Assembly (NCBI GenBank): GCA_016290905.1
Contig: JAEEVO010000003.1
Span: 1-64,000 of the forward strand
Source of the DNA: Lachnospiraceae bacterium
GTDB lineage: Bacteria; Bacillota; Clostridia; Lachnospirales; Lachnospiraceae
Direction of reading: 5' to 3'
Length of the DNA stretch: 64,000 nucleotides
A program made the position numbers and the translations under genes. The notes below the pieces were generated by a model. The model was not told the origin of the DNA. It searched no databases and worked only from the letters and a program-made list of their open reading frames with translations. This document shows positions 17,679 to 27,807 of the stretch, in pieces. How positions within the stretch are numbered: the stretch's first letter is position 1; every line of letters begins with the position of its first letter.

Positions 17679-17712
17679 GCCCTGCAGAAATATTACAAGC
17701 TTTCTGCAGGGC
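17679..17712 (-). terminator. Hairpin after the zinc-ribbon receptor kinase gene
   Basis: A 12-bp perfect stem (GCCCTGCAGAAA / TTTCTGCAGGGC) with a 10-base loop lies about 36 bases past the kinase stop and before metK. The T-tract on the minus strand is poor, so termination may be partial. Confidence 0.55.
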
Positions 17713-17747
17713 TGTTTAAAGATGCTTTTAAAATACTTTTACTTATT

Positions 17748-20624
17748 TCAGCCAATCTTGATCTTAATGACAGGCCTTATACCAAGACGGTTAGTCTTGT
17801 CCGATCCACCGTTCATGATACTTCCGCTTCCGTCAACATACGGAACCTTGCTTCCGCCGGACGTGTTCTTCAGCCACCACATTCCTACGGCATAGGTATC
17901 ATAAGTATTCTTACCGAAGTTCTTTCTCATTGAAGCATAGTCGGTAACTCCGGTCTTAAGGTTCAGCTTCTTAGATGACGAAGCTTCTGACGAAGAAAGA
18001 AGTGTTATATCTCCGGACAGGATACTTCTTTCATTGCTGTTCAGCGCACTGCTCCTAAAGCTTGAAGACAGCCAGCTGATCAGATCATCATATTCATAGA
18101 AATCTATTACAGAGTCGGATATAAGCGTAAGCTCCGTCTTGGAAGAAGCAATCACCCTCCACTTAATAGGTGCAAATCTGTAATACAGGGTTGCTGTCTT
18201 TGTAGAGGACTGCAGATAGTCTACTTTCATATACTTGCTGCTGCCGTACTCTGTAACGCCCTTATTGTTGTAGGTCTGATTTGCAAGATTCTTTATCGTA
18301 CTGTCGGTTGTAACCAGTGTTGACGGATATCCTCCGAAGTATACATACTCAACCTTCGAAGCCGTTAAACCGTAGAACTCTGTACTCTTTGAAAGGTTAT
18401 AGTTCTTTAACGTACCGTCGCTCAGTTCAAATCCTATGATATTTGAATAATATGAGGATTTACTTAATACCGGTGTAGGTGTCAGCTCGGGCGTCGGCGT
18501 TGCGGTAGGCTTCGGTGTTGCTGTAGGCTTAGGCGTTGCTGTGGGCTTAGGCGTTGCTGTGGGCTTAGGCGTCGGCGTAGGAGTAGGTGTTGCCGTAGGC
18601 GCAGGCGTCGGCGTAGGGGTAGGTGTCGGCCTGGGCGTCGGACTCGGTGTAGGTGTTGCGGAAACTTCCGGAGTAGGCGTCGGTGTTACAGAAGGCTCCG
18701 GTGTAGGTGTTTCCGTAGGAGTCTCTGTAGGCACTTCTGTAGGAGTTACCTCTGTAGGTGCCGGTGTCTCTGTCAGATTTGGATCCTCTGTAGGTGCCGG
18801 TGTTTCCGTCAAGTTAGGATCCTCAGTAGGTGCCGGTGTTTCCGTTAGGTTAGGATCTTCCGTAGGTGCCGGTGTTTCCGTCAGGTCGGGATCCTCCGTA
18901 GGTGCCGGTGTCTCTGTCAGCTCAGGCGTTAACGTGGGCTCAGGCGTTAATGTAGGCTCAACCGTTGTAGGCTGTACCTCATTTGTTATATCGGGAGTAA
19001 CGGTAACTCCGCCTTCAGTAGGTACTGCTGTGGCAATGTTGTCAGCCGTCTTCTGCTCCGTATTCTGTGCCTTGGAAGAGTCATCCGCTCCTGTAGGTTT
19101 CTTCGGCTTCGTCTTTGTCAGCGATATTATCAGGATCACAACTGCGATTGCAAGCACTGCTACAAGTGCAGAGATTATGATCACAGGTTTCTTCTTATAT
19201 CTCCTGATAGCAGAATTCAACGATTCCGCATTCTGATATCTGTTCTTGGGGTCTTTCTCCATACATCTGTTTATTATAGCAGCAAATGAAGAACTAACCT
19301 TGACTCCCAATTTATTTAATGCGGTAACCTCTTCTTTTGAGGATTCCGGTCTCTTTCCTGTGAGCGCAAAATAGAATGTAGCGCCAAAATTGTAAATGTC
19401 GGAACGTTCATCAACACTTGCGAATGCACGCGAAGCTGCCTCACAAGTAGTACCTTCCTGGGAAGTATAAATACCGTCGGCTCCGATTGCTATCGTTTTG
19501 GCAAACTTCTCATCATAGCTTGTCGAAGAGTAAACATTTGCCGATCTGAACTCATACTGCTCAGGAGGTGCGTATCCCTCTGAATATCCGATAACATGTG
19601 CCCCGTATTGATCGTATTTCTCCGGGTTATAGTCTGTAAGAACCACCGATTTATCCTGCTTTACGATAATATTGGAGGGCTTTATGTCGGCATGAATGAC
19701 CCTGGGTTCAAAGCTGTGCAGATAATCCATGGCACTGCTTATCTGTTCTGCCCAGTCGGCTATCTGTTTCTCGGTAAAACGTTCTCCGTTACTTATAAGC
19801 TGGTATAACGAGGTACCTTCTATATACTCCATTACGGAATAGATATTTCCATCCTGCTGTATATAATCGATAACCTGTGGCAGATTCGGGTGCTTAACCC
19901 TCTTCATCTTCTCTATCGTTTCGGAAATGTTCGCAAGATTCTCTATCTGTGAATGAATCTTCTTTATTACTACAGGCTTGCCTTCTGACTTACAGAATGC
20001 TTTATATGCCATTCCGTCATTTCCGCCCATTCCGGTTACATCAGTATAATTATCGCCGAACATAACCGCAGTATTTACGTAAGTATTGTTAGAAACAGCG
20101 GATTCAGGCTCTACGACCTGCTTTCTCGGACGATTACCAAAAAGCTGCTGAACTTCTTCCTGTTCGGAAGGCATCTCCGGTTCGGGTTCTGTATATGCTG
20201 CAGGCTCGTTTTCCTCATATTCAGGTATTTCAGGCTCTGTATATGTAATTTCCTCTGTTTCTTGATACTCAGGTGCCTCGGGCTCCGGATAGGTTTCTGC
20301 TTCAGGCTCAGGCTCTGCATATGCTGCAGGCTCAGGCTCTGCGTAGGCTACCGGCTCGGGCTCTGCATATGTTACTGCCTCTGCTTCAGGTTCTGCATAG
20401 GCTACAGGCTCAGGCTCTGCATATGCAACTGCCTCAGCTACGGGTTCTGCATACACAGGTTCTGCTGCTCCTGCTTCATCATATATCGGTTCCGAATTAA
20501 CAAAATCTTCAAATGTCGGTGTTGCTTCAGCTTCCTCAACGTTTTCAACAAACGAAGCTCCACAGCCGATGCACTGCAAAGCATCATCCTGATTACGTTT
20601 TCCACACATGCGACAAAATTTCAT
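17748..20624 (-). CDS. Receptor-like Ser/Thr protein kinase with zinc ribbon and DUF6273-like ectodomain
   Basis: The 958-residue protein runs: a four-Cys zinc ribbon (1-25), an acidic AEPEP-rich repeat (45-160), a kinase domain (about 190-475), a membrane helix (about 480-502), a long extracellular Pro/Thr-rich linker (to about 745), and a C-terminal globular domain. In the kinase, VVIKKIH carries the ATP lysine (K221), HADIKPSN the catalytic Asp313, and the DFG site reads DYN (Asp331 kept). The glycine loop is atypical (GMGGNDGMAY). About 40 extra residues separate APPEQY from DERSDIY compared with PknB-type kinases. The last domain (IKWRVIASS near its start, GIRPVIKIKI at the end) fits DUF6273 as I remember it. 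The same architecture recurs in the 909-aa neighbour, with a chemoreceptor between. It would sense something outside the cell and phosphorylate cytosolic targets; neither is known. Confidence 0.88.
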   Translation of the reverse strand: MKFCRMCGKRNQDDALQCIGCGASFVENVEEAEATPTFEDFVNSEPIYDEAGAAEPVYAEPVAEAVAYAEPEPVAYAEPEAEAVTYAEPEPVAYAEPEPAAYAEPEPEAETYPEPEAPEYQETEEITYTEPEIPEYEENEPAAYTEPEPEMPSEQEEVQQLFGNRPRKQVVEPESAVSNNTYVNTAVMFGDNYTDVTGMGGNDGMAYKAFCKSEGKPVVIKKIHSQIENLANISETIEKMKRVKHPNLPQVIDYIQQDGNIYSVMEYIEGTSLYQLISNGERFTEKQIADWAEQISSAMDYLHSFEPRVIHADIKPSNIIVKQDKSVVLTDYNPEKYDQYGAHVIGYSEGYAPPEQYEFRSANVYSSTSYDEKFAKTIAIGADGIYTSQEGTTCEAASRAFASVDERSDIYNFGATFYFALTGKRPESSKEEVTALNKLGVKVSSSFAAIINRCMEKDPKNRYQNAESLNSAIRRYKKKPVIIISALVAVLAIAVVILIISLTKTKPKKPTGADDSSKAQNTEQKTADNIATAVPTEGGVTVTPDITNEVQPTTVEPTLTPEPTLTPELTETPAPTEDPDLTETPAPTEDPNLTETPAPTEDPNLTETPAPTEDPNLTETPAPTEVTPTEVPTETPTETPTPEPSVTPTPTPEVSATPTPSPTPRPTPTPTPTPAPTATPTPTPTPKPTATPKPTATPKPTATPKPTATPTPELTPTPVLSKSSYYSNIIGFELSDGTLKNYNLSKSTEFYGLTASKVEYVYFGGYPSTLVTTDSTIKNLANQTYNNKGVTEYGSSKYMKVDYLQSSTKTATLYYRFAPIKWRVIASSKTELTLISDSVIDFYEYDDLISWLSSSFRSSALNSNERSILSGDITLLSSSEASSSKKLNLKTGVTDYASMRKNFGKNTYDTYAVGMWWLKNTSGGSKVPYVDGSGSIMNGGSDKTNRLGIRPVIKIKIG
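18480..18960 (-). repeat. Pro/Thr linker repeats of the 958-aa kinase
   Basis: Two kinds of in-frame repeats are present: 30-bp units encoding TETPAPTEDPNL-like segments (about 18760-18930) and 18-bp units encoding PKPTATP (about 18490-18560), with TPTP runs between. The bias creates long antisense ORFs that are not genes. Confidence 0.85.
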
Positions 20625-20674
20625 TAGAAATAAGCCCCTTTCGTTTTTGAATTATACTCCCCCATACCTGAACA

Positions 20675-22822
20675 TTATCTGTTCAAAGTAAATCTCGAAA
20701 TAATATCTCCCAAAGCCTTAGCATTGCCCTTGTTGTTATCAACCGATCCTGCCATATCATCGGCTATGCGGCTTGTCTGCTCATTCTTATCAACGATATC
20801 ATCAATGCCGGCACTGTTCTGTTCCGAAAGCATCCTGATATCATCCATCTGGGATACAAGCTGGTTGACATATTTCTTAAATTCGGTAACGTTGTTGCTT
20901 ACTTCCTTGATATTATCAATCAGTTCTGCAGTAATATGGTTGTTATTCTGAGTTTCTTTATTGAACTCTTCAAATTTTGTCATTATATCATTTTCAAGGT
21001 ACTTATTAAGTTCATCAAAACACTTGACGGTCTCGTCAACACTTTCATTGGTAAGCCTTGTGATATCCTGGATTTTCTGAGCTGCTGAAGAGGTATTGGA
21101 TGCCAGTGTACCGATCTCGGTAGCAACTACCGCAAAGCCCTTGCCCTGTTCTCCCGCACGTGCAGCCTCGATGGAAGCATTAAGTGATAACAGCTTGGTC
21201 TGTGTTGCGATTGAAAGGATATCATTAACAAATGTGTTGATCTTGCTCAATGTACGAAGCTTAACCGTAACATCTGCAACAGCTTTTTTGTTCTCCTCGA
21301 TGTTCCTTTCGGAATCAACAAGTGCCTGTGCGGATTTCTTCTCCATTGTTTCGGCGGTAGCAAGAATGGTCTCGCTGTGCTCCGTTCCTTCCTTAAGAGA
21401 AGTTGAAACCTTTTCAACAATATCGTTCATTACCTTTATGTTGTTGTTTACCTTGTCAACTATCGAACCGGTAGAAGTCAGACTTGAAGCAAGTTCCTCT
21501 GTGGTAGCGGTGTTATCGGAAACAAATCCGACAAGGTTTTTGGAGTTGTTCTCCATATTACCTGCCGACGCATCAAGGCTGTCGGAACAGTCCTTAAGCG
21601 TATCTACGATATTGCTCAGAGACTCTCTCAATATCTCTATCTCATGTGAGATAACACCCACTTCGTTCTTATCGTTTGACCTTCTTATAACTTCCTCATT
21701 CTTTTCAAGATTGAGCTGTCCAAGATCTTTAACAGCAGAAGTGATCATGGCCAGAGGATTGGTAAGCATTGTTATGGAAACGGCAACAAGTACAAGGATA
21801 AGAATGAAAGCAACAATTCCTATGATAACCATGTTGCGGAGGTTCTTGTTGGAAGCCTCATACAGACCGCTCTTCTCAGCGGTGAGCACTACAGCCCAGT
21901 CACGTCCGGGAACGGACTCATAATTTACCACAAAGGTCTCGCCATTCTTATAATCCTTGTTTTTATATTCAAACTGACCGTTTTCTGCTCCGCCCTGGAT
22001 TTTCGTCATAACATCTTTAAGCAGAACATTCTCGGTTTCTTTTGCAATGAAATCAGCTTCCGAAGCGTCCGTAGCAGAGAACAATACGCCTGTTTTGCTG
22101 TTGAACATATAGAAATCACTGCTTGAAATGCCTGAAACGGCATTCTTGGAAAGCATATTCTCAAGCTCGGTATTAAATACGCCGCCGCCTACATATCCGA
22201 TAAACTCGCCATCCCTCATTACCGGATAATACATTGAAAGACAGAGCTGACCGGTTCCGGGAGAAACTATGATGCCGGCATTGTAAACCTTATCGGGATT
22301 TGCTTTTAATTCATCTATAAGTGCTGCACGTTTATCGGCATCTGTACGGAGCACCTTGCCTATAACGGGAGGAACACTGTAAGAAAGTATACGCGTTTCA
22401 AGGTTTCCGGTATACAAGCCTTCCCAGTTGTTCAGCTGTCCGAAAAAGTCAAGTGTGTACTGCTGAGCTTCCTCATAAGCCGGATAATTGTCCTTGAAAA
22501 ATGCCGCTGTATTATAGGTTTCATCCGTGAACTCAGGGAGAGTCCTTTCGGGATTTGCTGCGGCATTATCCTTATCGTTCTGTATAAGGGCCGAAATACA
22601 GCCTGCCTCGGAATAAAGCCTGATAGTACGCTCCGAATCCTCAACAAATGCCTCAATTGTCTTCTCCTGTGCATCAAGATAAGTCGACATATTATCGTTT
22701 ATCTTGTCTCTCAGCATCGAGTTGGAATTGATCGATGCCAGAATGCAAAGAAGCAGGATACCTACTGCAACAGTAATGGCTACGATAGATATAACAACCG
22801 TTCTCATTTTTAAGTTTCTCAT
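20675..22822 (-). CDS. Methyl-accepting chemotaxis protein with Cache-type sensor
   Basis: The 715-residue chemoreceptor has an N-terminal membrane helix (about 9-31), a large extracellular sensor domain of dCache type (about 32-330), and a second helix ([20 protein letters not shown]). The cytosolic signalling coiled coil has the highly conserved hairpin tip [20 protein letters not shown]. It would bind an external ligand and control the CheA-CheW complex; a HAMP domain is weak or degenerate. A TTG 15 bases upstream is in frame, but the ATG at 22822 has GGAGG 8 bases before it. It lies between two receptor-like kinases, 50 and 79 bases from them, so the three are probably co-expressed. No other chemotaxis gene is visible in the window. 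Confidence 0.93.
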   Translation of the reverse strand: MRNLKMRTVVISIVAITVAVGILLLCILASINSNSMLRDKINDNMSTYLDAQEKTIEAFVEDSERTIRLYSEAGCISALIQNDKDNAAANPERTLPEFTDETYNTAAFFKDNYPAYEEAQQYTLDFFGQLNNWEGLYTGNLETRILSYSVPPVIGKVLRTDADKRAALIDELKANPDKVYNAGIIVSPGTGQLCLSMYYPVMRDGEFIGYVGGGVFNTELENMLSKNAVSGISSSDFYMFNSKTGVLFSATDASEADFIAKETENVLLKDVMTKIQGGAENGQFEYKNKDYKNGETFVVNYESVPGRDWAVVLTAEKSGLYEASNKNLRNMVIIGIVAFILILVLVAVSITMLTNPLAMITSAVKDLGQLNLEKNEEVIRRSNDKNEVGVISHEIEILRESLSNIVDTLKDCSDSLDASAGNMENNSKNLVGFVSDNTATTEELASSLTSTGSIVDKVNNNIKVMNDIVEKVSTSLKEGTEHSETILATAETMEKKSAQALVDSERNIEENKKAVADVTVKLRTLSKINTFVNDILSIATQTKLLSLNASIEAARAGEQGKGFAVVATEIGTLASNTSSAAQKIQDITRLTNESVDETVKCFDELNKYLENDIMTKFEEFNKETQNNNHITAELIDNIKEVSNNVTEFKKYVNQLVSQMDDIRMLSEQNSAGIDDIVDKNEQTSRIADDMAGSVDNNKGNAKALGDIISRFTLNR

Positions 22823-22901
22823 ACCTTTATCCTCCAATACATTTAGGGCATAACACAGAATATATTATACCATGTTATGCCCATAAAGTAAACATTTTCT
22901 T

Positions 22902-25631
22902 TTATTTTTTCAGATTGATGCGTATAACCGGACGCAGTCCGTGCCTCTCAGAGTCGGAAATATTTGACGAAGAAATCGAGGTGCTGTCCGTAACATACGA
23001 AAACTCCTGATATTTCCCGTTTCCTTCAGGCATAAGCCACCATGTGGCAGGTGCCGGATCAAGATAAGAAGCATATCCGTAATTACATCCCATTCTTGCA
23101 TAATCAGTACATCTGACATTACCCTTTTTGATCTCATCGGTAAGTTGCGACTCTTTAAGAAGAACCGGATTGCCCTTTATCAGTTTCTTTTCTTTTGCTG
23201 AGAAGGCAATGCTCAGGAAATTGCCCCTAAGCCAGCTGTTCAGCTTGCTGTCAGACCATGTTGACTCTTTCGCGTCTTTTTTTGCCGGTTCGAAATCAAT
23301 GACATCCTCAGTGATAAGAAGCAGTTCGTTGCCGTTAACTCCTATAACCTTCCATTTTATGAAATCACTTTCGTAATAAACATATTCCCGGCTTCCGTCC
23401 GGATTTGTGTAATTAACCCTGTTATATCTAACACCGTCTGCTTTTTCCATTCCTGTCGATCCGAATTTTGTTGCTTCCAGCTTTGTAATAACAGTTGTAT
23501 CCTTCACCATATTGGCGGGGAAGCCTCCGAAATAAACGCTTTCCACATCTTCTGCGATCACTCCTGACATCGAATCCGCCGTTGCCTCGATCACAGTACC
23601 GTCTTTCATTCCGAAGTATAACTGATCCTCTTTGTATCTTATATCGGATACAGATGTAGGAACAGGTGTTGCCGTAGGTGTAGGTGTTGCCGTAGGTGCA
23701 GGCGTCGCTGTAGGTATGGGCGTTGCCGTGGGTGCAGGCGTTGCCGTGGGTGCAGGCGTTGCCGTGGGTGTAGGTGTTGCCGTGGGTGTAGGTGTTGCCG
23801 TGGGTGTAGGTGTTGCCGTGGGTACAGGCGTTGCCGTGGGTGCAGGCGTTACCGAAGGCTCAGGTGTTACTGTAGGTTCGGGTGTCAACGTGGGTTCGGG
23901 TGTTACCGTGGGTTCTCCCGTTACAGTAGGCTCAGGAGTTATCGTCGGCGCGGTTGTAACCACAGGCTCCGGTGTTGCCGTAGGTGCAGGCGTCGCTGTA
24001 GGCACAGGTGTTACCGTGGGTACAGGCGTTGCCGTAGGCTCCGGTGTTGCCGTTGGTGCAGGTGTTGCTGTTGCCACAGGTTCTAAAGTAGGTTCCCCGG
24101 TAACCGGCGGTTCGTCCGTTTCCGGAACATCTGTCACGGTTGACTGACCAAGCTCAGGTGCTTTAGGCTTGCTCTTCTTATTCTCAAAATACTGTTTCCC
24201 AAAGATCACTCCTACTGCGATAAGTGCGAGTAATGCTATCGATCCGAAGAGCAACGGAAGATTCACTGCCTTTTTCTTCAACGCATCCGAAAGTGCCCTC
24301 GCCGACTGATATCTCTTTTTAGGAGCCCTCTCCATACACCTTGCGATTATCTTCATGAACTTGCGGCTTACCCTTACCCCGCTGTCGCTTATCGGCGTTA
24401 CCCCGGGCATCTTCCCGGTAAGGATAAAATAAAACGTTGCTCCAAACGAATATATGTCGGATTTCTCATCTATAATGGCATAGGCACGTGCCGAAGCGTC
24501 ATATGTAAAACCGCTCTGAACGGAATATATGCCGTCCGGATGGGTTACGATAGTCTTTGAGAAACGGTCATCATGCCTGCCTGATGCAAGATACTGGTTC
24601 GCCGAGACAAAATCATACTGTTCGGGAGGTGCGTATCCGTCGGAATAGCCTATAGAATGTGCTCCCGACTCCTCTGACATGCCGATGTTGAAATCTACAA
24701 GATATATCCTGTCTCCTGAAGCAAGAATGATATTGGAGGGTTTAATATCACCGTGAATGATCCTGGGTGATGCCTGATGGAGTGCTCTTAAAGCATCGGC
24801 TATCTTTACAGCCCATCCTTTTACTTGCTTTTCCGTATATCGGGTTCCGTCAGAAATGCTCCTGTACAACGATCTTCCTTCAATATATTCCATAACCGAA
24901 TAGACATATCCGTTATACATCACATAGTCATATACCTTAGGTAATGCAGGATGATCCAGCTGCTTGAGTTTTTCTATATCATCCCTAAGTTCAAAAAGGT
25001 TCTGTATCTGCATATGGACCTTTTTAATGACCACCTGCTGGCTGCTTCTACGGTCCATTGCCTTATATGCCGTACCTTCCCCCGATCCTATCTCACCAAG
25101 TATGGTATAGCACTCATTAAACATTTCCTCGGGAGTCCTCGACTGATCGACCGGCTCGTATTTTTTAACTTCTGGCGCAGAATCAAAGGCATCCCTCTTG
25201 GCTGCCTCCTGAGCCGCAACGATCTTGTCTGCCATATTCTTACGATATCTGTGATTGTATCTGTAAGCGGGCATTTCCTCCGGATTGTTTTCCGAAGCCG
25301 AAGCATCGCTCCCCGAAGCGGTTTTTTCATTGGCATCATCAGTTTTTTCAACTTCTTCCGTTTCCAATCCGCTGTTTTCCGACATTATCTCTTCGAAACC
25401 GTCCTCAGCAGGTATTTCCGGCTCCTCTGCAGATTCTTCCGGTTCCTCTGCAGATTCTTCCGGTTCCTCTGCAGATTCTTCCGGTTCCTCTGCAGATACT
25501 TCCGGTTCCTCTGCAGTTGTCTCCACGGTCTCTTCCGATACATCCCCGGCAGCAGCTTCCGCTTCTTCCGCCATTAGTTCAAAACCGTCCTCAACAATAT
25601 CGTCCCCATTTCTTATCTCATCATCATTCAT
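22902..25631 (-). CDS. Receptor-like Ser/Thr protein kinase with acidic N-terminus and DUF6273-like ectodomain
   Basis: The 909-residue protein is a paralogue of the 958-aa kinase. It has an acidic repeat (EESAEEP units, about 45-75), a kinase domain (about 172-455), a membrane helix (about 458-478), a Pro/Thr-rich linker, and a C-terminal domain with IKWKVIGVNGNELLLI and HGLRPVIRI. The kinase keeps a glycine loop (GSGEGTAY, 182-189), lysine K203 (VVIKKVH), catalytic Asp295 in HGDIKPSN and Asp313 (DFN). So catalysis is plausible. It shares with its neighbour a roughly 40-residue insertion between APPEQY and DEKSDIY. It lacks the zinc ribbon. The ribosome site is weak (GGGAAG). It lies 60 bases after the APH-like gene and 79 before the chemoreceptor. 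Confidence 0.88.
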   Translation of the reverse strand: MNDDEIRNGDDIVEDGFELMAEEAEAAAGDVSEETVETTAEEPEVSAEEPEESAEEPEESAEEPEESAEEPEIPAEDGFEEIMSENSGLETEEVEKTDDANEKTASGSDASASENNPEEMPAYRYNHRYRKNMADKIVAAQEAAKRDAFDSAPEVKKYEPVDQSRTPEEMFNECYTILGEIGSGEGTAYKAMDRRSSQQVVIKKVHMQIQNLFELRDDIEKLKQLDHPALPKVYDYVMYNGYVYSVMEYIEGRSLYRSISDGTRYTEKQVKGWAVKIADALRALHQASPRIIHGDIKPSNIILASGDRIYLVDFNIGMSEESGAHSIGYSDGYAPPEQYDFVSANQYLASGRHDDRFSKTIVTHPDGIYSVQSGFTYDASARAYAIIDEKSDIYSFGATFYFILTGKMPGVTPISDSGVRVSRKFMKIIARCMERAPKKRYQSARALSDALKKKAVNLPLLFGSIALLALIAVGVIFGKQYFENKKSKPKAPELGQSTVTDVPETDEPPVTGEPTLEPVATATPAPTATPEPTATPVPTVTPVPTATPAPTATPEPVVTTAPTITPEPTVTGEPTVTPEPTLTPEPTVTPEPSVTPAPTATPVPTATPTPTATPTPTATPTPTATPAPTATPAPTATPIPTATPAPTATPTPTATPVPTSVSDIRYKEDQLYFGMKDGTVIEATADSMSGVIAEDVESVYFGGFPANMVKDTTVITKLEATKFGSTGMEKADGVRYNRVNYTNPDGSREYVYYESDFIKWKVIGVNGNELLLITEDVIDFEPAKKDAKESTWSDSKLNSWLRGNFLSIAFSAKEKKLIKGNPVLLKESQLTDEIKKGNVRCTDYARMGCNYGYASYLDPAPATWWLMPEGNGKYQEFSYVTDSTSISSSNISDSERHGLRPVIRINLKK
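23640..24080 (-). repeat. Pro/Thr linker repeats of the 909-aa kinase
   Basis: Tandem 18-bp units encode Ala/Pro/Thr hexapeptides such as TATPTP and TATPAP, about 20 copies with small variation. Copy number should vary between strains. Confidence 0.85.
25428..25511 (-). repeat. 21-bp tandem repeat in the acidic N-terminus
   Basis: Four near-identical 21-bp units encode seven-residue EEPEESA repeats of the 909-aa kinase, in the part predicted to be cytosolic. Confidence 0.85.
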
Positions 25632-25691
25632 GTATTCTTCCCTTCAATATGCCACAATCATACATTCCGTAAACCTACCGGTTTTCATTTC

Positions 25692-26486
25692 CTACATCCC
25701 GGCTATGATCATGGAAAGATATCCGCCTATCTCTGTTGCGCTTTTACCCATTGCGTCAAGATAATGCCTTCCAAAAGCTTTCCGTTCCTCTGTCCCGGCT
25801 ATGCCGCGGCAGACAGGACATGTACTTCCTTCCTTCTCCTCTCCGGGAAGCGGAGTATATGCGATCAGAAAAAAAGTCTTGGCCACATCAAACAGCTGCA
25901 TTCCTATGCAATAGTTGGAAGCCGACATAGCTACGGCTCCTTCATCGGTTATAAGAACATTGTCCGGATGAAGATTCCCGTGACACAGAGCGTTCCCCTC
26001 CTTCATGGTACCCAGGAACCGTATCATTTCCTTTGTCGCTTCGGTATCCGCTTTCCCGCTGTTCACCATGTTGCGGCGCAGCTGCTGATGTGCAGACTCT
26101 ATAGCTCCCGTGTTTTCAAGATCAAACGTACATCTGTTAATGTCCTTCTGAAGCTGAGCCATCATAATTGCCGCACCTTTAAGATCCCCTGTACGTTCTA
26201 TGTAATCCATCATGTTTTCTCCTGCAAGCTTCTCAAAAACTATACCGTAACCGAATTCCGTTTTTTTAAGCTCACAGACAATCGGTTTCTTAAACGGAAG
26301 ATTTTTTACTGCCAGTGCGTTATAGTATTCTGCGGTGACAAGATCTGTCGGATATGAAGCCTTAAACAACTTTATGACCCTGTCCTCTCCCCACTCGAAA
26401 ACATTTGCATGTCTTCCGGCAGAAAGCTTTTTCCCGGGAGTTGTTATCTCATCCTTCCCCTGAATACGGATACCATGAAAATCCAT
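25692..26486 (-). CDS. Aminoglycoside-phosphotransferase-fold protein with degenerate active site
   Basis: The 264-residue soluble protein has an APH/choline-kinase-like fold. GRHANVFEW is a glycine-loop-like start, VIKLFK carries the lysine (K39), and LCHGNLHPDNVLIT is the catalytic loop. The usual HGD is HGN (Asn171), and the downstream metal Asp (normally VIDW or similar) is replaced in AVAMSASNYCIG by Ser188. Both losses argue against phosphotransfer. The overall pattern resembles the TIGR02172 group of Fibrobacter and Clostridia paralogues as I remember it. It follows rfbA by 39 bases and precedes the 909-aa kinase by 60, so it may be a nucleotide-binding regulator of that kinase block. 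Confidence 0.75.
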   Translation of the reverse strand: MDFHGIRIQGKDEITTPGKKLSAGRHANVFEWGEDRVIKLFKASYPTDLVTAEYYNALAVKNLPFKKPIVCELKKTEFGYGIVFEKLAGENMMDYIERTGDLKGAAIMMAQLQKDINRCTFDLENTGAIESAHQQLRRNMVNSGKADTEATKEMIRFLGTMKEGNALCHGNLHPDNVLITDEGAVAMSASNYCIGMQLFDVAKTFFLIAYTPLPGEEKEGSTCPVCRGIAGTEERKAFGRHYLDAMGKSATEIGGYLSMIIAGM

Positions 26487-26525
26487 CTCTAGAACCTCTT
26501 TGTATTTTTGTTGTTTCTTAACAAA

Positions 26526-27410
26526 TCAATATCTTACCTTGCCCTCGGCAACCATGAGTATATGTTTTCCATACGGACTCTTTCCGTATTTGACTGCAGC
26601 CTTTTTAAGTTCTTCCCTGCTTATCCAGCCCCTGATAAATGCGATTTCCTCCGGAGCCGAGATAATAATGCTCTGCCTTTCCTCTATCATCTGTATGAAG
26701 TTTGCGGCGTCAAGCAGGCTGTCCATGGTACCGGTATCAAGCCATGCATAGCCTCTGCCAAGCAGCTGTACATCAAGCATGTTTTTATTCAGATACATCT
26801 CGTTGAGCGTAGTTATTTCAAGCTCTCCGCGGGCCGACGGCTTTACTTCGTGTGCCATCGAGCTTACTCCCGAAGGGTAGAAATACAGACCTGTAACGGC
26901 ATAATTGCTCTTTGGCTCCTTCGGCTTTTCTTCTATTGATATGACACTTCCGTTATCATCGAATTCCACAACGCCGAAACGTTCGGGATCGTTTACATAA
27001 TAGCCGAAAACCGTGGCTCTGCCTCTTTCGGCATTCTCGACAGCGTTTCGTAAAAGCTTTCCAAATCCGTTTCCGTAGAATATATTGTCCCCGAGTACCA
27101 TTGCACAGGGATCTTCACCGATAAAATCCTCGCCGATAAGGAATGCCTGTGCCAGTCCGTCAGGTGAGGGCTGTACCTTATATTTCAGAGAGATGCCGAA
27201 CTGCGATCCGTCTCCCAAAAGATTTTCAAATCTCGGTGTGTCCTCCGGCGTAGAAATTACCAGAATATCCTTTATGCCCGCCAGCATAAGTGTTGACAGC
27301 GGATAAAAGATCATAGGTTTATCATAAACCGGAAGCAGCTGCTTTGATGTTACCATAGTCAGAGGATACAGCCTCGTGCCTGCTCCTCCTGCCAGAATTA
27401 TACCCTTCAT
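26526..27410 (-). CDS. rfbA: Glucose-1-phosphate thymidylyltransferase
   Basis: The 294-residue enzyme makes dTDP-glucose from dTTP and glucose 1-phosphate, the first step to dTDP-rhamnose and other dTDP sugars. The N-terminal nucleotide-binding motif [31 protein letters not shown] and [11 protein letters not shown] are diagnostic for RmlA/RfbA. Length is normal. A good promoter lies at 27476-27504. The usual rfbB, rfbC and rfbD are not adjacent; instead kinase genes follow downstream. Confidence 0.95.
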   Translation of the reverse strand: MKGIILAGGAGTRLYPLTMVTSKQLLPVYDKPMIFYPLSTLMLAGIKDILVISTPEDTPRFENLLGDGSQFGISLKYKVQPSPDGLAQAFLIGEDFIGEDPCAMVLGDNIFYGNGFGKLLRNAVENAERGRATVFGYYVNDPERFGVVEFDDNGSVISIEEKPKEPKSNYAVTGLYFYPSGVSSMAHEVKPSARGELEITTLNEMYLNKNMLDVQLLGRGYAWLDTGTMDSLLDAANFIQMIEERQSIIISAPEEIAFIRGWISREELKKAAVKYGKSPYGKHILMVAEGKVRY

Positions 27411-27475
27411 AATACAATCTCCGTTTTCTTTTTATTTTTCAGATAACAAAAAGTTATTATACTATTCCGATTATC

Positions 27476-27504
27476 ATTGTACCATCTATTTGCATTTCTT
27501 ACAA
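27476..27504 (-). promoter_or_regulatory. Promoter of rfbA
   Basis: TTGTAA and TACAAT on the minus strand are 17 bases apart, about 65 bases before the rfbA start. It may drive the following kinase genes too. Confidence 0.55.
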
Positions 27505-27537
27505 GTATGTTTTTGCTATGGTTGCAAAATTATCAAT

Positions 27538-27585
27538 AAAAAAGAACGCTTCCGACAACTATCAGGATCGGCCTGCGTTCTTTTT
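27538..27585 (-). terminator. Bidirectional terminator upstream of rfbA
   Basis: A 12-base stem AAAAAAGAACGC / GCGTTCTTTTTg has a loop that itself contains CCGA/TCGG. A- and T-runs flank both sides. It lies in the 397-bp gap between the dehydratase and rfbA, separating their transcripts. Confidence 0.75.
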
Positions 27586-27720
27586 GTGCGCCATTCAATC
27601 TTTTGTACACGATTATAATATCGTAACAGTATGTCATATTTATGTAACATTTGTGACATTTATGTAAACTTTTTCATTTGGATCCGTTATGTTTCCAATG
27701 TTATTAAGCCAAACCCTGTT

Positions 27721-27792
27721 TGTCATACTGAGTGCTAACGAGAAATCTTTTTGCATAATTTCAAAGATTCTTCGCTTCGCTCAGAATTACAC
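27721..27792. repeat. Inverted pair of degenerate CTTCGCT..CTCAG..TGACA elements
   Basis: TGTCATACTGAGTGCTAACG at the left and its approximate complement ATTCTTCGCTTCGCTCAG at the right form an imperfect palindrome just after the dehydratase stop. The half-element matches intact copies at 35809-35837 and 43940-43968. Confidence 0.65.
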
Positions 27793-27807
27793 TAACCAAA
27801 TATCATC

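Noticed and set aside
17617-17747. SAM riboswitch upstream of metK
   Set aside because: Only ~130 bp, containing one simple hairpin and none of the conserved SAM-I core sequences.
18541-19236. Plus-strand 231-codon ORF rich in Val/Gly
   Set aside because: It is the antisense of the Pro/Thr repeat linker of the kinase at 17748-20624; low complexity, no ribosome site.
23632-24147. Plus-strand 171-codon Val/Gly ORF
   Set aside because: Antisense shadow of the second kinase's Pro/Thr linker; composition comes from the repeats.
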